From contig CAKTIH010000078.1 of the NCBI GenBank assembly GCA_934565615.1, forward strand, positions 1 through 10,907: a stretch of 10,907 nt of DNA. Reading direction: 5' to 3'. A program made the position numbers and the translations under genes. The number at the start of each line of letters is the position of its first letter. Position 1 is the first letter of the stretch. The stretch is from an uncultured Oscillospiraceae bacterium. Its GTDB lineage: Bacteria > Bacillota > Clostridia > Oscillospirales > Oscillospiraceae. Below the pieces are notes generated by a model. That model saw only the letters and a program-made list of their open reading frames with translations, ran no database searches and was not told where the DNA came from. Shown here piece by piece: positions 1 to 5,632 of the stretch.

Positions 1-1
1 C

Positions 2-64
2 GGCAGGACGACGCTTGCAAGCACATATCTTGACAAGTACGCGCTTGTAGAGGAAGAGAAATAA
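2..64 (+). CDS. C-terminal end of an unidentified protein (partial)
   Basis: Twenty sense codons in frame with the left edge end at TAA. The visible tail reads GRTTLASTYLDKYALVEEEK. It is followed immediately by a strong hairpin terminator, which supports a real gene end on this strand. The fragment is too short to assign a family. The acidic/basic last residues (EEEK) are typical of a soluble cytoplasmic protein, but that is only suggestive. Confidence 0.55.
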   Translation, partial: GRTTLASTYLDKYALVEEEK

Positions 65-91
65 ACTTCACGATAATAGCATGATAAAACG

Positions 92-127
92 ATACCCCTT
101 ACACAAAAATGCGTAAGGGGTATTTTA
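92..127. terminator. Bidirectional rho-independent terminator between the partial gene and nagB
   Basis: A perfect 11-bp inverted repeat (ATACCCCTTAC at 92-102, GTAAGGGGTAT at 113-123) encloses a 10-nt loop. On the plus strand it runs into TATTTTA. On the minus strand the downstream side reads CGTTTTAT, so each direction has a short U-tract. It lies between two convergent genes and probably ends transcripts from both sides. Confidence 0.85.
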
Positions 128-145
128 TACGGTAATTAAACCAAC

Positions 146-880
146 TTAACCTTTATAGCCGATGGCGTCGGCAAGCTCACGGGTGATGATGACAGTCGCA
201 TCGTGGTGCAGCTTCATGAGCGTTGCGGGGCAGGCGCATGTGACAGCGTCGCTCATGAGGAGCTGGCGGGCGGCGTCAGCCTTGTTTGAGCCGCTGAGGA
301 TCATCAGCAGGCGCTTTGCCATCATTATCTCTCCTATGCCCATAGTCACCGCGTAGCGGGGGACTTCGTCGCGGGAGGCGAAGAAACGGGCGTTTGCGTC
401 AATGGTGCTCTCGTCAAGGACTTCCTTGTGCGCATGCCAGTACAGCTCTTTACCAGGCTCGTTGAACGCGAGGTGACCGTCAGGGCCGACGCCGAGCACC
501 TGAAGCTCAACACAGCTATTGGCAATAACAGCTTGGAACTCCGCGATGTTCGCGTCGATATCGCCGGTGCCCTTGGCGACGTAGGTGTTTTTCTTGTCGA
601 TGTTTATGTGGTCGAAGAGATTGGAGTCCATGAAGTATCTGTAGCTCTGGTCATGCGTCGGCTCAAGGCCGATGTATTCGTCAAGGTTCACGGTGTGAAC
701 CTTGGAGAAGTCAAGCCCCTCCTCGCGGCAGCGGCGCGCAAGCTCCTGATACATGCCGACAGGGCTTGAACCGGTGGCAAGGCCAAGGCAGCAGTCGGGC
801 TTCTCGCGGACTATCTTCTCAATGATATCCGCACCGGCAGCGCTTTGACTTTTATAGTCGTCACAGATTATTACTTTCAA
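146..880 (-). CDS. nagB: Glucosamine-6-phosphate deaminase (NagB)
   Basis: Converts glucosamine-6-phosphate to fructose-6-phosphate and ammonium in the cytoplasm, the last step of amino-sugar catabolism before glycolysis. The 244 residues match the short Bacillus-type enzyme (about 240) rather than the allosteric E. coli type (266). Visible motifs are the phosphate-binding loop LGLATGSSPVGMYQEL (residues 32-47), NLDEY at 65-69 with the presumed proton-acceptor Asp67, and GPDGHLAFNEP at 132-142 carrying Asp134, His136 and Glu141 in the same spacing as E. coli Asp141/His143/Glu148. Asp replaces the common Asn before the GH. The start is TTG at 878-880: an AGGAGG site lies 7 nt upstream and no ATG fits. 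The gene lies downstream of an AGCS symporter on the same strand but has its own promoter at 942-970. Identification is very secure. Confidence 0.97.
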   Translation of the reverse strand: MKVIICDDYKSQSAAGADIIEKIVREKPDCCLGLATGSSPVGMYQELARRCREEGLDFSKVHTVNLDEYIGLEPTHDQSYRYFMDSNLFDHINIDKKNTYVAKGTGDIDANIAEFQAVIANSCVELQVLGVGPDGHLAFNEPGKELYWHAHKEVLDESTIDANARFFASRDEVPRYAVTMGIGEIMMAKRLLMILSGSNKADAARQLLMSDAVTCACPATLMKLHHDATVIITRELADAIGYKG

Positions 881-887
881 AAAATTT

Positions 888-893
888 CCTCCT
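888..893 (-). promoter_or_regulatory. Ribosome binding site that fixes the TTG start of nagB
   Basis: On the minus strand the sequence is AGGAGG, followed by 7 nt and then TTG-AAA-GTA. This is a consensus Shine-Dalgarno site at optimal distance and is the reason for choosing the TTG codon. Confidence 0.9.
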
Positions 894-906
894 AAGTGAA
901 ATTTGC

Positions 907-922
907 CCGCCTATTCTGGCGG
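907..922. other. GC hairpin in the nagB 5' leader
   Basis: CCGCC (907-911) pairs with GGCGG (918-922) around a 6-nt loop. On the minus strand it lies in the predicted nagB leader about 14 nt before the AGGAGG site. On the plus strand it is followed by CTTTTTG, so it would resemble a terminator only for plus-strand (antisense) transcription. A five-bp stem is weak. It could modestly affect translation or mRNA stability, or be incidental. Confidence 0.4.
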
Positions 923-941
923 CTTTTTGTTAGCTATGTCC

Positions 942-970
942 AGTATATAGGCTTTAGCAGAAAGCGTCAA
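942..970 (-). promoter_or_regulatory. Sigma-A-type promoter of nagB
   Basis: Minus-strand -35 TTGACG (965-970) and -10 TATACT (942-947) are separated by exactly 17 bp, and the -10 continues a TATATACT run. The predicted start of transcription is near 935, giving a leader of about 55 nt. The -35 hexamer overlaps the TGA stop codon (967-969) of the upstream symporter, so nagB can be transcribed independently of it. No operator or cre-like site could be read with confidence. Confidence 0.75.
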
Positions 971-2328
971 GTGTCAATTTTCTGCGCTATTTTTCCCACG
1001 ACAGGGGCGAGCAGAAGCAGGGGGAGGAGGTTAGGCAGCGACATCAGCGCGTTTATCAGGTCAGCGATCTGCCACACACCTTTGGTTGACATAACGCATC
1101 CACAGAGACACACGCACGGGAACAGAACACTGTAAATAGCGGCTCCGCGCTTACCGCTTATGTAACCGGCGCAGCGGCTGCCGTAAACTGCCCAGCCCAT
1201 TACGCTCGTGTAGGCGAAAAGGCAGATAGTGACGGCCATGAACACGGCTGAAACACGCGCACCGAACACCGAAGCAAGGGCGGATTGGTACACCTCCGTC
1301 CCGGTGACGCTGCCCCAAGGGATATCGATCCCGCTGCACAGGATCGCAAGCGCGGTGCAGGTGCAGATGACTATCGTATCGGCAAAGACCTCGAAGATGC
1401 CCCACATGCCGTGCTCGGCGGGGTCGTCAGTATCGGCAGCGGCGTGAGCGATGGCGGCGGTGCCGAGCCCGGCTTCGTTGGAAAAGGCACTGCGCCGCAG
1501 CCCCCATTGTATGCACTGCGCCGTAGTGACGCCGCATATCCCGCCGGTGATCGCTCCGGGGCGGAAGGCTTCAACAAATACGGTTGACATAACGCCAATT
1601 ATCCGATCGTGGTTCACAGCGACGACCATCATCGAGGCGGCGATGAACAGCAGGCTCATAAGCGGCACGAGCGCTTCCGCAGCAGTGCCGACCCGCCCCG
1701 CGCCGCCTGAGAGCAGCAGCGCCGTGACGGCGGCGAGAACGAGGCCGAGCGCGAAGCGCAGGGCGGCGGGGTTTGGCATAGGGCCAACAGTACACGCATC
1801 GACGGCGCGGACGAAGGAATCGGCAATGCTGCTGACCTGCACGAGATTTCCCATGCAGAAGGCGGAGAAGGTGACCAGAACGCCGTAAACGCGTGCAAGG
1901 CGCGGCCGGCCGAGGCCGTGGGAGATATAATCCATCGGCCCGCTGCCGATGCTCCCGCGGCGGTAATATATCGCGAGGGCGACCTCGGCGTATTTTACGA
2001 TCATCCCGATGAGCGCCGCTGCCCACAGCCAGAAGAGCGCCCCGGGGCCGCCCATTGCGATAGCCTGCGACACGCCGACTATGTTGCCCGTGCCGACCGT
2101 TGAGCCGAGCGCTGTCGCAGCGGCCTGAAATGGCGTGACGGTCCCGCTTCTGCGCTCTGTGGGACGCAGGCGTATGCTGCCGATGGTCAGGCGCATCGCA
2201 AGGCCGAAGCGCTTGAATTGCAGGGCGCGGCAGCTTATGGTAAGCGCCCCGGCGCAGACGATCAGCCCGGGGAAAAACAGCCAGCTCCATATAAAATTGC
2301 TGATATAGGAAGAAATTGTACTGAACAT
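967..2328 (-). CDS. AGCS-family sodium:alanine/glycine symporter
   Basis: Inner-membrane importer of alanine/glycine-type amino acids driven by sodium; 453 residues, normal for the family. AGCS hallmarks are present: TPFQAAATALGSTVGTGNI at about 65-83, GGPGALFWLWAAALIGM at about 93-109, followed by the YAEVALAIYYR segment, and FSNEAGLGTAAIAHAAA at about 282-298, corresponding to the family FSNEAGxGxAPIAHAAA motif. About ten hydrophobic helices are distributed along the chain. The substrate could be alanine, glycine or a related small amino acid and cannot be settled from sequence. The ATG (2326-2328) has no clear Shine-Dalgarno sequence; the 17 nt before it are AT-rich, and an upstream ATG is out of frame. 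Translation may therefore be weak or the true start may differ slightly. nagB follows 86 bp downstream. Confidence 0.94.
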   Translation of the reverse strand: MFSTISSYISNFIWSWLFFPGLIVCAGALTISCRALQFKRFGLAMRLTIGSIRLRPTERRSGTVTPFQAAATALGSTVGTGNIVGVSQAIAMGGPGALFWLWAAALIGMIVKYAEVALAIYYRRGSIGSGPMDYISHGLGRPRLARVYGVLVTFSAFCMGNLVQVSSIADSFVRAVDACTVGPMPNPAALRFALGLVLAAVTALLLSGGAGRVGTAAEALVPLMSLLFIAASMMVVAVNHDRIIGVMSTVFVEAFRPGAITGGICGVTTAQCIQWGLRRSAFSNEAGLGTAAIAHAAADTDDPAEHGMWGIFEVFADTIVICTCTALAILCSGIDIPWGSVTGTEVYQSALASVFGARVSAVFMAVTICLFAYTSVMGWAVYGSRCAGYISGKRGAAIYSVLFPCVCLCGCVMSTKGVWQIADLINALMSLPNLLPLLLLAPVVGKIAQKIDT

Positions 2329-2460
2329 AAAATATTAAGATTCATAAAAAAAGCTTTATTTAACGGCGGACATGTGGTAATGTATGCCCCGGATTGAATA
2401 TATGGAACAAAATGAAGAACTATTCGTCTCTATAAACGAGCTCTGAAAGGGGAGACAAAA
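2329..2460. promoter_or_regulatory. Divergent intergenic region between the symporter and the DUF1002 gene
   Basis: This 132-bp AT-rich stretch must hold the promoters of both divergent genes. Only weak candidates can be seen on the plus strand, such as the extended -10-like TGGTAATGT and the -35-like TTGAAT in the middle of the region. None has a partner at proper spacing that I would defend. The DUF1002 Shine-Dalgarno site AAGGGGAG (2447-2454) is clear and lies 6 nt before the ATG. No operator repeat was recognised. Confidence 0.45.
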
Positions 2461-3336
2461 ATGAAAAAGCTTATTACTATCTTACTTATAATCGTAATGG
2501 CGGTCGGGATGATAGTCCCTGCCTACGCCGAGAACATACAGAGCCGCGCGGTCATAGGTGCGGACCTCACGGACGATCAGATCGCCGCTGTGTATAACGC
2601 CTTCGGCATAAAGCGCGGCGACGCGATCGAACTGCGCGTCACAAACGGCGAGGAGCGCCAGTGGCTCCAGGGCTATGTGGACGAGAGCCTTATCGGAACA
2701 AGGTCTATTTCCTGCGTGTATGTCGAGCTTCTGCCCGAGGGCAGCGGCATGGACGTCACCACGAGCAACATCACCTGGTGTACCGGTGAAATGTATATAA
2801 GCGCCCTTGCGACGGCGGGCATAACCGATGCGCGCATCATCGTCGCCGCGCCTTTTGAGGTCAGCGGCACCGCGGCGCTTACCGGCGTATATAAAGCATA
2901 CGAGGACATGACCGGCAAGAAGCTGGATGATCTGGCAAAGCTTGTCAGCACACAGGAGCTTACGATCACCGGCGAGCTTGCAAACGAGATAGGCAGCATG
3001 GACTCTACCTCCATCGTAAACGACCTGAAGCTCATGCTCGATGAGACGCAGAAGATGACCGACGACGAGATACGCGCCGAGATCATCGACATCGCCGGGC
3101 GCTACAATGTCTCGCTGACCAACACTCAGATACAGCAGCTCATCGATCTGTGCCGTTCGCTCGAAGGGCTTGACGCCGACTCGCTCAAGGCGAGAGTAGA
3201 GGAAGTCCAGGGGACACTCCAGAAGGTATCCGACGCGAAGACCAAGGTCGTCGGCTTCGTCGAGACGGTGAAGAAGGTCGTCACCTCCGTGTCGAGCTTC
3301 TTTGACAAGATCAAGGACATCATTGCAAAATTCTGA
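2461..3336 (+). CDS. Secreted DUF1002 (YpuA-like) protein
   Basis: A 291-residue exported protein of the DUF1002 family, whose B. subtilis member is YpuA (about the same length). The family has no established biochemical function. The N-terminus is a classic Sec signal peptide: MKK, a hydrophobic core (4-19) and PAYA before a predicted signal-peptidase I cut after Ala23. There is no lipobox Cys. The conserved core follows: RAVIGADLTDDQ (29-40), then SNITWCTGEMYISALATAG (102-120) and ITDARIIVAAPFEVSGTAALTGVYKAYEDMTGK (121-153). From about 155 the protein is almost all charged helix, ending in an amphipathic segment (VVGFVETVKKVVTSVSSFF and onward) that might contact the membrane or a partner. 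It is a single-gene unit with a strong RBS and its own terminator. In B. subtilis ypuA is linked to envelope stress (sigma-M); whether that holds here cannot be seen. Confidence 0.9.
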   Translation: MKKLITILLIIVMAVGMIVPAYAENIQSRAVIGADLTDDQIAAVYNAFGIKRGDAIELRVTNGEERQWLQGYVDESLIGTRSISCVYVELLPEGSGMDVTTSNITWCTGEMYISALATAGITDARIIVAAPFEVSGTAALTGVYKAYEDMTGKKLDDLAKLVSTQELTITGELANEIGSMDSTSIVNDLKLMLDETQKMTDDEIRAEIIDIAGRYNVSLTNTQIQQLIDLCRSLEGLDADSLKARVEEVQGTLQKVSDAKTKVVGFVETVKKVVTSVSSFFDKIKDIIAKF

Positions 3337-3342
3337 TAACGT

Positions 3343-3375
3343 AAAATGCCGGGAGCAGCATCCCGGCATTTTTAT
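3343..3375 (+). terminator. Rho-independent terminator of the DUF1002 gene
   Basis: A 12-bp stem (AAAATGCCGGGA 3343-3354, TCCCGGCATTTT 3361-3372) with a 6-nt loop runs into a short U-tract, starting 6 nt after the stop codon. It insulates the DUF1002 gene from the riboswitch promoter downstream. Confidence 0.9.
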
Positions 3376-3410
3376 ATGCGGTATGTTAAGAAAATGCTAA
3401 GAAATGCCTA

Positions 3411-3439
3411 TTGACAAGCTCGGATAAATCTGCTATATT
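3411..3439 (+). promoter_or_regulatory. Sigma-A promoter of the c-di-AMP riboswitch/kimA transcript
   Basis: Perfect -35 TTGACA (3411-3416), 17-bp spacer and -10 TATATT (3434-3439). The start of transcription is expected near 3446, so the RNA begins almost directly with the riboswitch aptamer. The promoter looks strong and constitutive, with control exerted in the leader. Confidence 0.88.
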
Positions 3440-3446
3440 TCACCTG

Positions 3447-3640
3447 AAATATGCTTAATTCCGCGTTTCGCGGCAGCGGGAGAACCGAACCGGACACTTT
3501 GTCCGATTGGACGGCAACCATATTATGGCACGTCCTAGGGGTGTATTCGCATTGCGATAGGGGACTCTCTTCCCCGAACCCGACAGCTAATCTCGTCAGC
3601 GTAAGAGAGCGGATCAAGGCGTCCTCACGCCTCCATATGG
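3447..3640 (+). promoter_or_regulatory. c-di-AMP riboswitch aptamer (ydaO/yuaA type)
   Basis: The leader carries conserved blocks of the ydaO/yuaA RNA, which senses cyclic di-AMP: GCTTAAT (3453-3459), AGCGGGAGAACCGAACC (3475-3491), GGGGTGTATTCGC (3538-3550), and the diagnostic CCCCGAACCCGACAGCTAA (3572-3590) followed by CTCGTCAGCG. Visible helices are CCGCG/CGCGG near 3462, GGAC/GTCC arms, GGGG/CCCC (3560-3575), the long-range CTCTCTT (3565-3571) with AAGAGAG (3603-3609), and a variable hairpin AGGCG/CGCCT (3617-3632). A possible closing helix pairs ATATG (3449-3453) with CATAT (3634-3638). A terminator follows and the controlled gene is KimA, the classical partner of this riboswitch (B. subtilis kimA was formerly ydaO). 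The family is an OFF switch, so high c-di-AMP should stop transcription. The outer boundaries are approximate. Confidence 0.93.
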
Positions 3641-3652
3641 TCTCTTTACGCT
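3598..3652 (+). promoter_or_regulatory. Antiterminator pairing of the c-di-AMP riboswitch
   Basis: AGCGTAAGAGA (3598-3608) can pair with TCTCTTTACGCT (3641-3652) over 11 bp with a single bulged U at about 3645. The left strand overlaps the aptamer strand 3603-3609, which pairs with 3565-3571 in the ligand-bound fold. The right strand overlaps the 5' half of the terminator stem. The three helices are mutually exclusive, which gives a direct mechanism: ligand-bound aptamer leads to terminator, free RNA leads to antiterminator and kimA expression. The pairing is seen in the sequence; its use in the cell is inferred. Confidence 0.75.
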
Positions 3653-3680
3653 GTGTTTTAAGTAAACACAGCGTTTTTTA
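3648..3680 (+). terminator. Riboswitch-controlled intrinsic terminator upstream of kimA
   Basis: An 11-bp perfect stem (ACGCTGTGTTT 3648-3658, AAACACAGCGT 3664-3674) with a 5-nt loop is followed by TTTTTT and then ATTTTT. It lies between the aptamer and the kimA start codon and is the expression platform of the switch. Confidence 0.93.
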
Positions 3681-3719
3681 TTTTTCCCGCCGTTGAGAAA
3701 TGTCTCATATGCGGCGGAT

Positions 3720-3725
3720 GGAGGG
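3720..3725 (+). promoter_or_regulatory. Ribosome binding site that fixes the kimA start
   Basis: GGAGGG lies 10 nt before the ATG at 3736. Three in-frame ATGs lie further upstream (3700, 3709, 3718), but none has a Shine-Dalgarno site and the site itself overlaps the third. The 3736 start also makes the protein begin where KimA homologues begin. Confidence 0.85.
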
Positions 3726-3735
3726 TCAATACATA

Positions 3736-5574
3736 ATGAAAAATAAGCTCCGCGACATCTTTATCGGCAAGCCCTTGAAGGACTCCGATCTTAGCGGTGA
3801 AAAGTTCGGCGTGCTGTGGGGTCTGCCGATCTATTCCAGCGACACTATCTCCTCAGTGGCATATGCCGGTGAGGAAGTGCTGATGGTGCTGCTGCCGGTG
3901 ATGGGGCTGCTTGCCGCACACACGCTCGTATATGTCATGTGTGCGATCATTGCGCTGCTGCTCATCCTTGTGTTCTGCTACCGGCAGACGATAGACGCCT
4001 ACCCGCAGGGCGGCGGCGCATATATCGTCGGCGCGGACAACCTCGGCGAAGCGCCGGGGCTCACTGCGGCGTCGTCGCTGCTGGTCGGGTATATCCTGAC
4101 CGTTGCGGTGTCGAGCTGCTCGGGCGCGGCAGCGGTGGCGTCGGCGTTCCCGGAGCTTGCTGCGTACAAGCCGTGGATCGCCTTTATCATCGTCTGCATC
4201 CTCACATGGGGCAACCTCAGAGGTATGCGTGAGTCGGCCGTCATGTTCGGCGTACCGACGTATTTCTTCATCTTCGCTATCCTTGCGCTTATCGTGACAG
4301 GCTTTGCGCGCGTGTTCGTGTTCGGGTATCAGCCGCCGGAGCCGACGGCGGTCGTTGAGGTGGCGGGGGACGTGACGGTGTTCCTCATCCTGCGCGCCTT
4401 CGCCTCCGGCTGCACCGCACTGACAGGCGTAGAAGCCGTGAGCAACGGTGTGCCGTCCTTCCGCGACCCGTCGGCGAAGAACGCGAAAAGAGTCCTCGGC
4501 CTCATGGCGCTCACAGTCGGTGTGACCTTTATAAGTGTTGCCGTGTTGACGGATATTTATCACATCGTCCCGCAGGAGGGCGTCACCGCCATTGCAAGCC
4601 TTGCTTCCGCTGTGTTCGGCAGCGGGAGCGTGTGCTTCTACGTGTTCCAGATCGCGACGGTCGTTATCCTTTCTCTCGCGGCGAACACGGCGTATGCCGG
4701 TATGCCGCTGCTGCTTGCGATGGTAGCGCGCGACGGGTACATGCCGCGCCGCTACACCCAGCGCGGCGCAAGGCTGAACTTCTCAAACGGAGTGCTGCTG
4801 ATATTCTTCGCATCCTCTGCGCTTATTTTCCTCTTCAAAGCTGACACGCATACGCTGCTGCCGCTCTATGCTACGGGTGTGTTCATCTCGTTTACGATCT
4901 CGCAGGCCGGTATGCTTGCCCATTGGGTCAAGCTCAAGACTCCGGGCTGGCACCATAAGGCGATCATCAATGCCCTCGGCACAGTCGTGTGCGCTGTGGT
5001 GTGCCTCGTCATTGCCATCACGCGCTTTACCGAAGGCGCGTGGGTAGTCGTTATACTCATCCCGCTTCTGGTGTACGTGATGAAGTCCATCAAGAAGCAT
5101 TACGCATCGGTCTCCGCGGACCTCACACTGCGCAGCACGGACGAGGCGCGCGATATGCTGCGCTATATCATGCCGGGCAAGGTAATCATTCCTGTGCAGA
5201 CGCTCAACCGTTCGTTTGTGAAAACACTCAGGTGCGCGCTCAGCTGCGGCTTTTCCGAGATAGAGCTGTATAACGTAACGGACGATGAGCAGAAGGCACG
5301 CCGACTCAGGGCGCAGCTCGATGAGCTTGACCTCAACGCGAGCTTTGTATATGACGTTACGGCGTACCGCAATATAAACGAGGTGCTTATAAAGCATGTC
5401 GAGGAAGAGGCGGCGCAGCTTCATGAGCATGAGAACCTGACGGTCATGATGGGCGCGCTTGTCGTGACCTCGCCGCTGAAGAAGCTGCTGCATAACCAGA
5501 CCACGCAGCGTCTCAGCAAGAAGCTTGAGAGGTACAGAAATGTCTCCGTGTTCACAGTGCCGTATATAATATGA
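3736..5574 (+). CDS. kimA: KimA-type high-affinity potassium importer (APC/KUP superfamily)
   Basis: Proton-coupled potassium uptake across the cytoplasmic membrane; 612 residues from the chosen start, against about 607 in B. subtilis KimA (formerly YdaO). The N-terminus FIGKPLK (9-15) and SSDTISSVAYAGEE (34-47) match the first KimA helix, keeping Asp36 and Tyr43. Further conserved blocks are AYPQGGGAYIV (88-98), GCTALTGVEAVSN (225-237) with Thr230 and Glu233, and LLPLYATGVFISFT later in the chain with the conserved Tyr. About twelve membrane helices are followed by a cytosolic C-terminal domain of about 150 residues, ending LLHNQTTQRLSKKLERYRN and VFTVPYII like the B. subtilis protein; in KimA this domain is the c-di-AMP-responsive part. 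One ion-site position differs: LLVGYILTVAVSS (115-127) has Gly118 where B. subtilis has Asp117. Transcription is controlled by the upstream riboswitch. The family assignment is very secure; the K+ affinity is inferred. Confidence 0.95.
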   Translation: MKNKLRDIFIGKPLKDSDLSGEKFGVLWGLPIYSSDTISSVAYAGEEVLMVLLPVMGLLAAHTLVYVMCAIIALLLILVFCYRQTIDAYPQGGGAYIVGADNLGEAPGLTAASSLLVGYILTVAVSSCSGAAAVASAFPELAAYKPWIAFIIVCILTWGNLRGMRESAVMFGVPTYFFIFAILALIVTGFARVFVFGYQPPEPTAVVEVAGDVTVFLILRAFASGCTALTGVEAVSNGVPSFRDPSAKNAKRVLGLMALTVGVTFISVAVLTDIYHIVPQEGVTAIASLASAVFGSGSVCFYVFQIATVVILSLAANTAYAGMPLLLAMVARDGYMPRRYTQRGARLNFSNGVLLIFFASSALIFLFKADTHTLLPLYATGVFISFTISQAGMLAHWVKLKTPGWHHKAIINALGTVVCAVVCLVIAITRFTEGAWVVVILIPLLVYVMKSIKKHYASVSADLTLRSTDEARDMLRYIMPGKVIIPVQTLNRSFVKTLRCALSCGFSEIELYNVTDDEQKARRLRAQLDELDLNASFVYDVTAYRNINEVLIKHVEEEAAQLHEHENLTVMMGALVVTSPLKKLLHNQTTQRLSKKLERYRNVSVFTVPYII

Positions 5575-5583
5575 ATTATAGAA

Positions 5584-5615
5584 AACTGCCGCTTCCCGAA
5601 AGAGAAGCGGCAGTT
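5584..5615. terminator. Terminator between convergent kimA and glnS
   Basis: A 12-bp perfect stem (AACTGCCGCTTC 5584-5595, GAAGCGGCAGTT 5604-5615) with an 8-nt loop. On the minus strand it is followed by TTCTATAATT, a weak U-tract, so glnS termination fits best. On the plus strand only GACTGTTTATT follows, but the stem is long enough to serve kimA as well. Confidence 0.82.
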
Positions 5616-5632
5616 GACTGTTTATTGGATAT

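Noticed and set aside
428..769. 113-codon plus-strand frame opposite nagB
   Set aside because: Shadow of the conserved NagB frame, with no RBS or recognisable domain.
2426..2456. GTCTC/GAGAC pairing that would cover the DUF1002 Shine-Dalgarno site
   Set aside because: Only 5 bp with a loop of about 21 nt; too weak to call a regulatory hairpin without support from related sequences.
2482..3369. 295-codon minus-strand frame opposite the DUF1002 gene
   Set aside because: The plus-strand frame has a signal peptide, RBS, conserved family core and terminator; the antisense frame has none and would begin inside that terminator.
3451..3696. Open frames of 81 codons (plus) and 69 codons (minus, 3408-3617) in the leader before kimA
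   Set aside because: The region is explained base by base by the c-di-AMP riboswitch and terminator. The frames have no Shine-Dalgarno site and their sequence is fixed by RNA structure.
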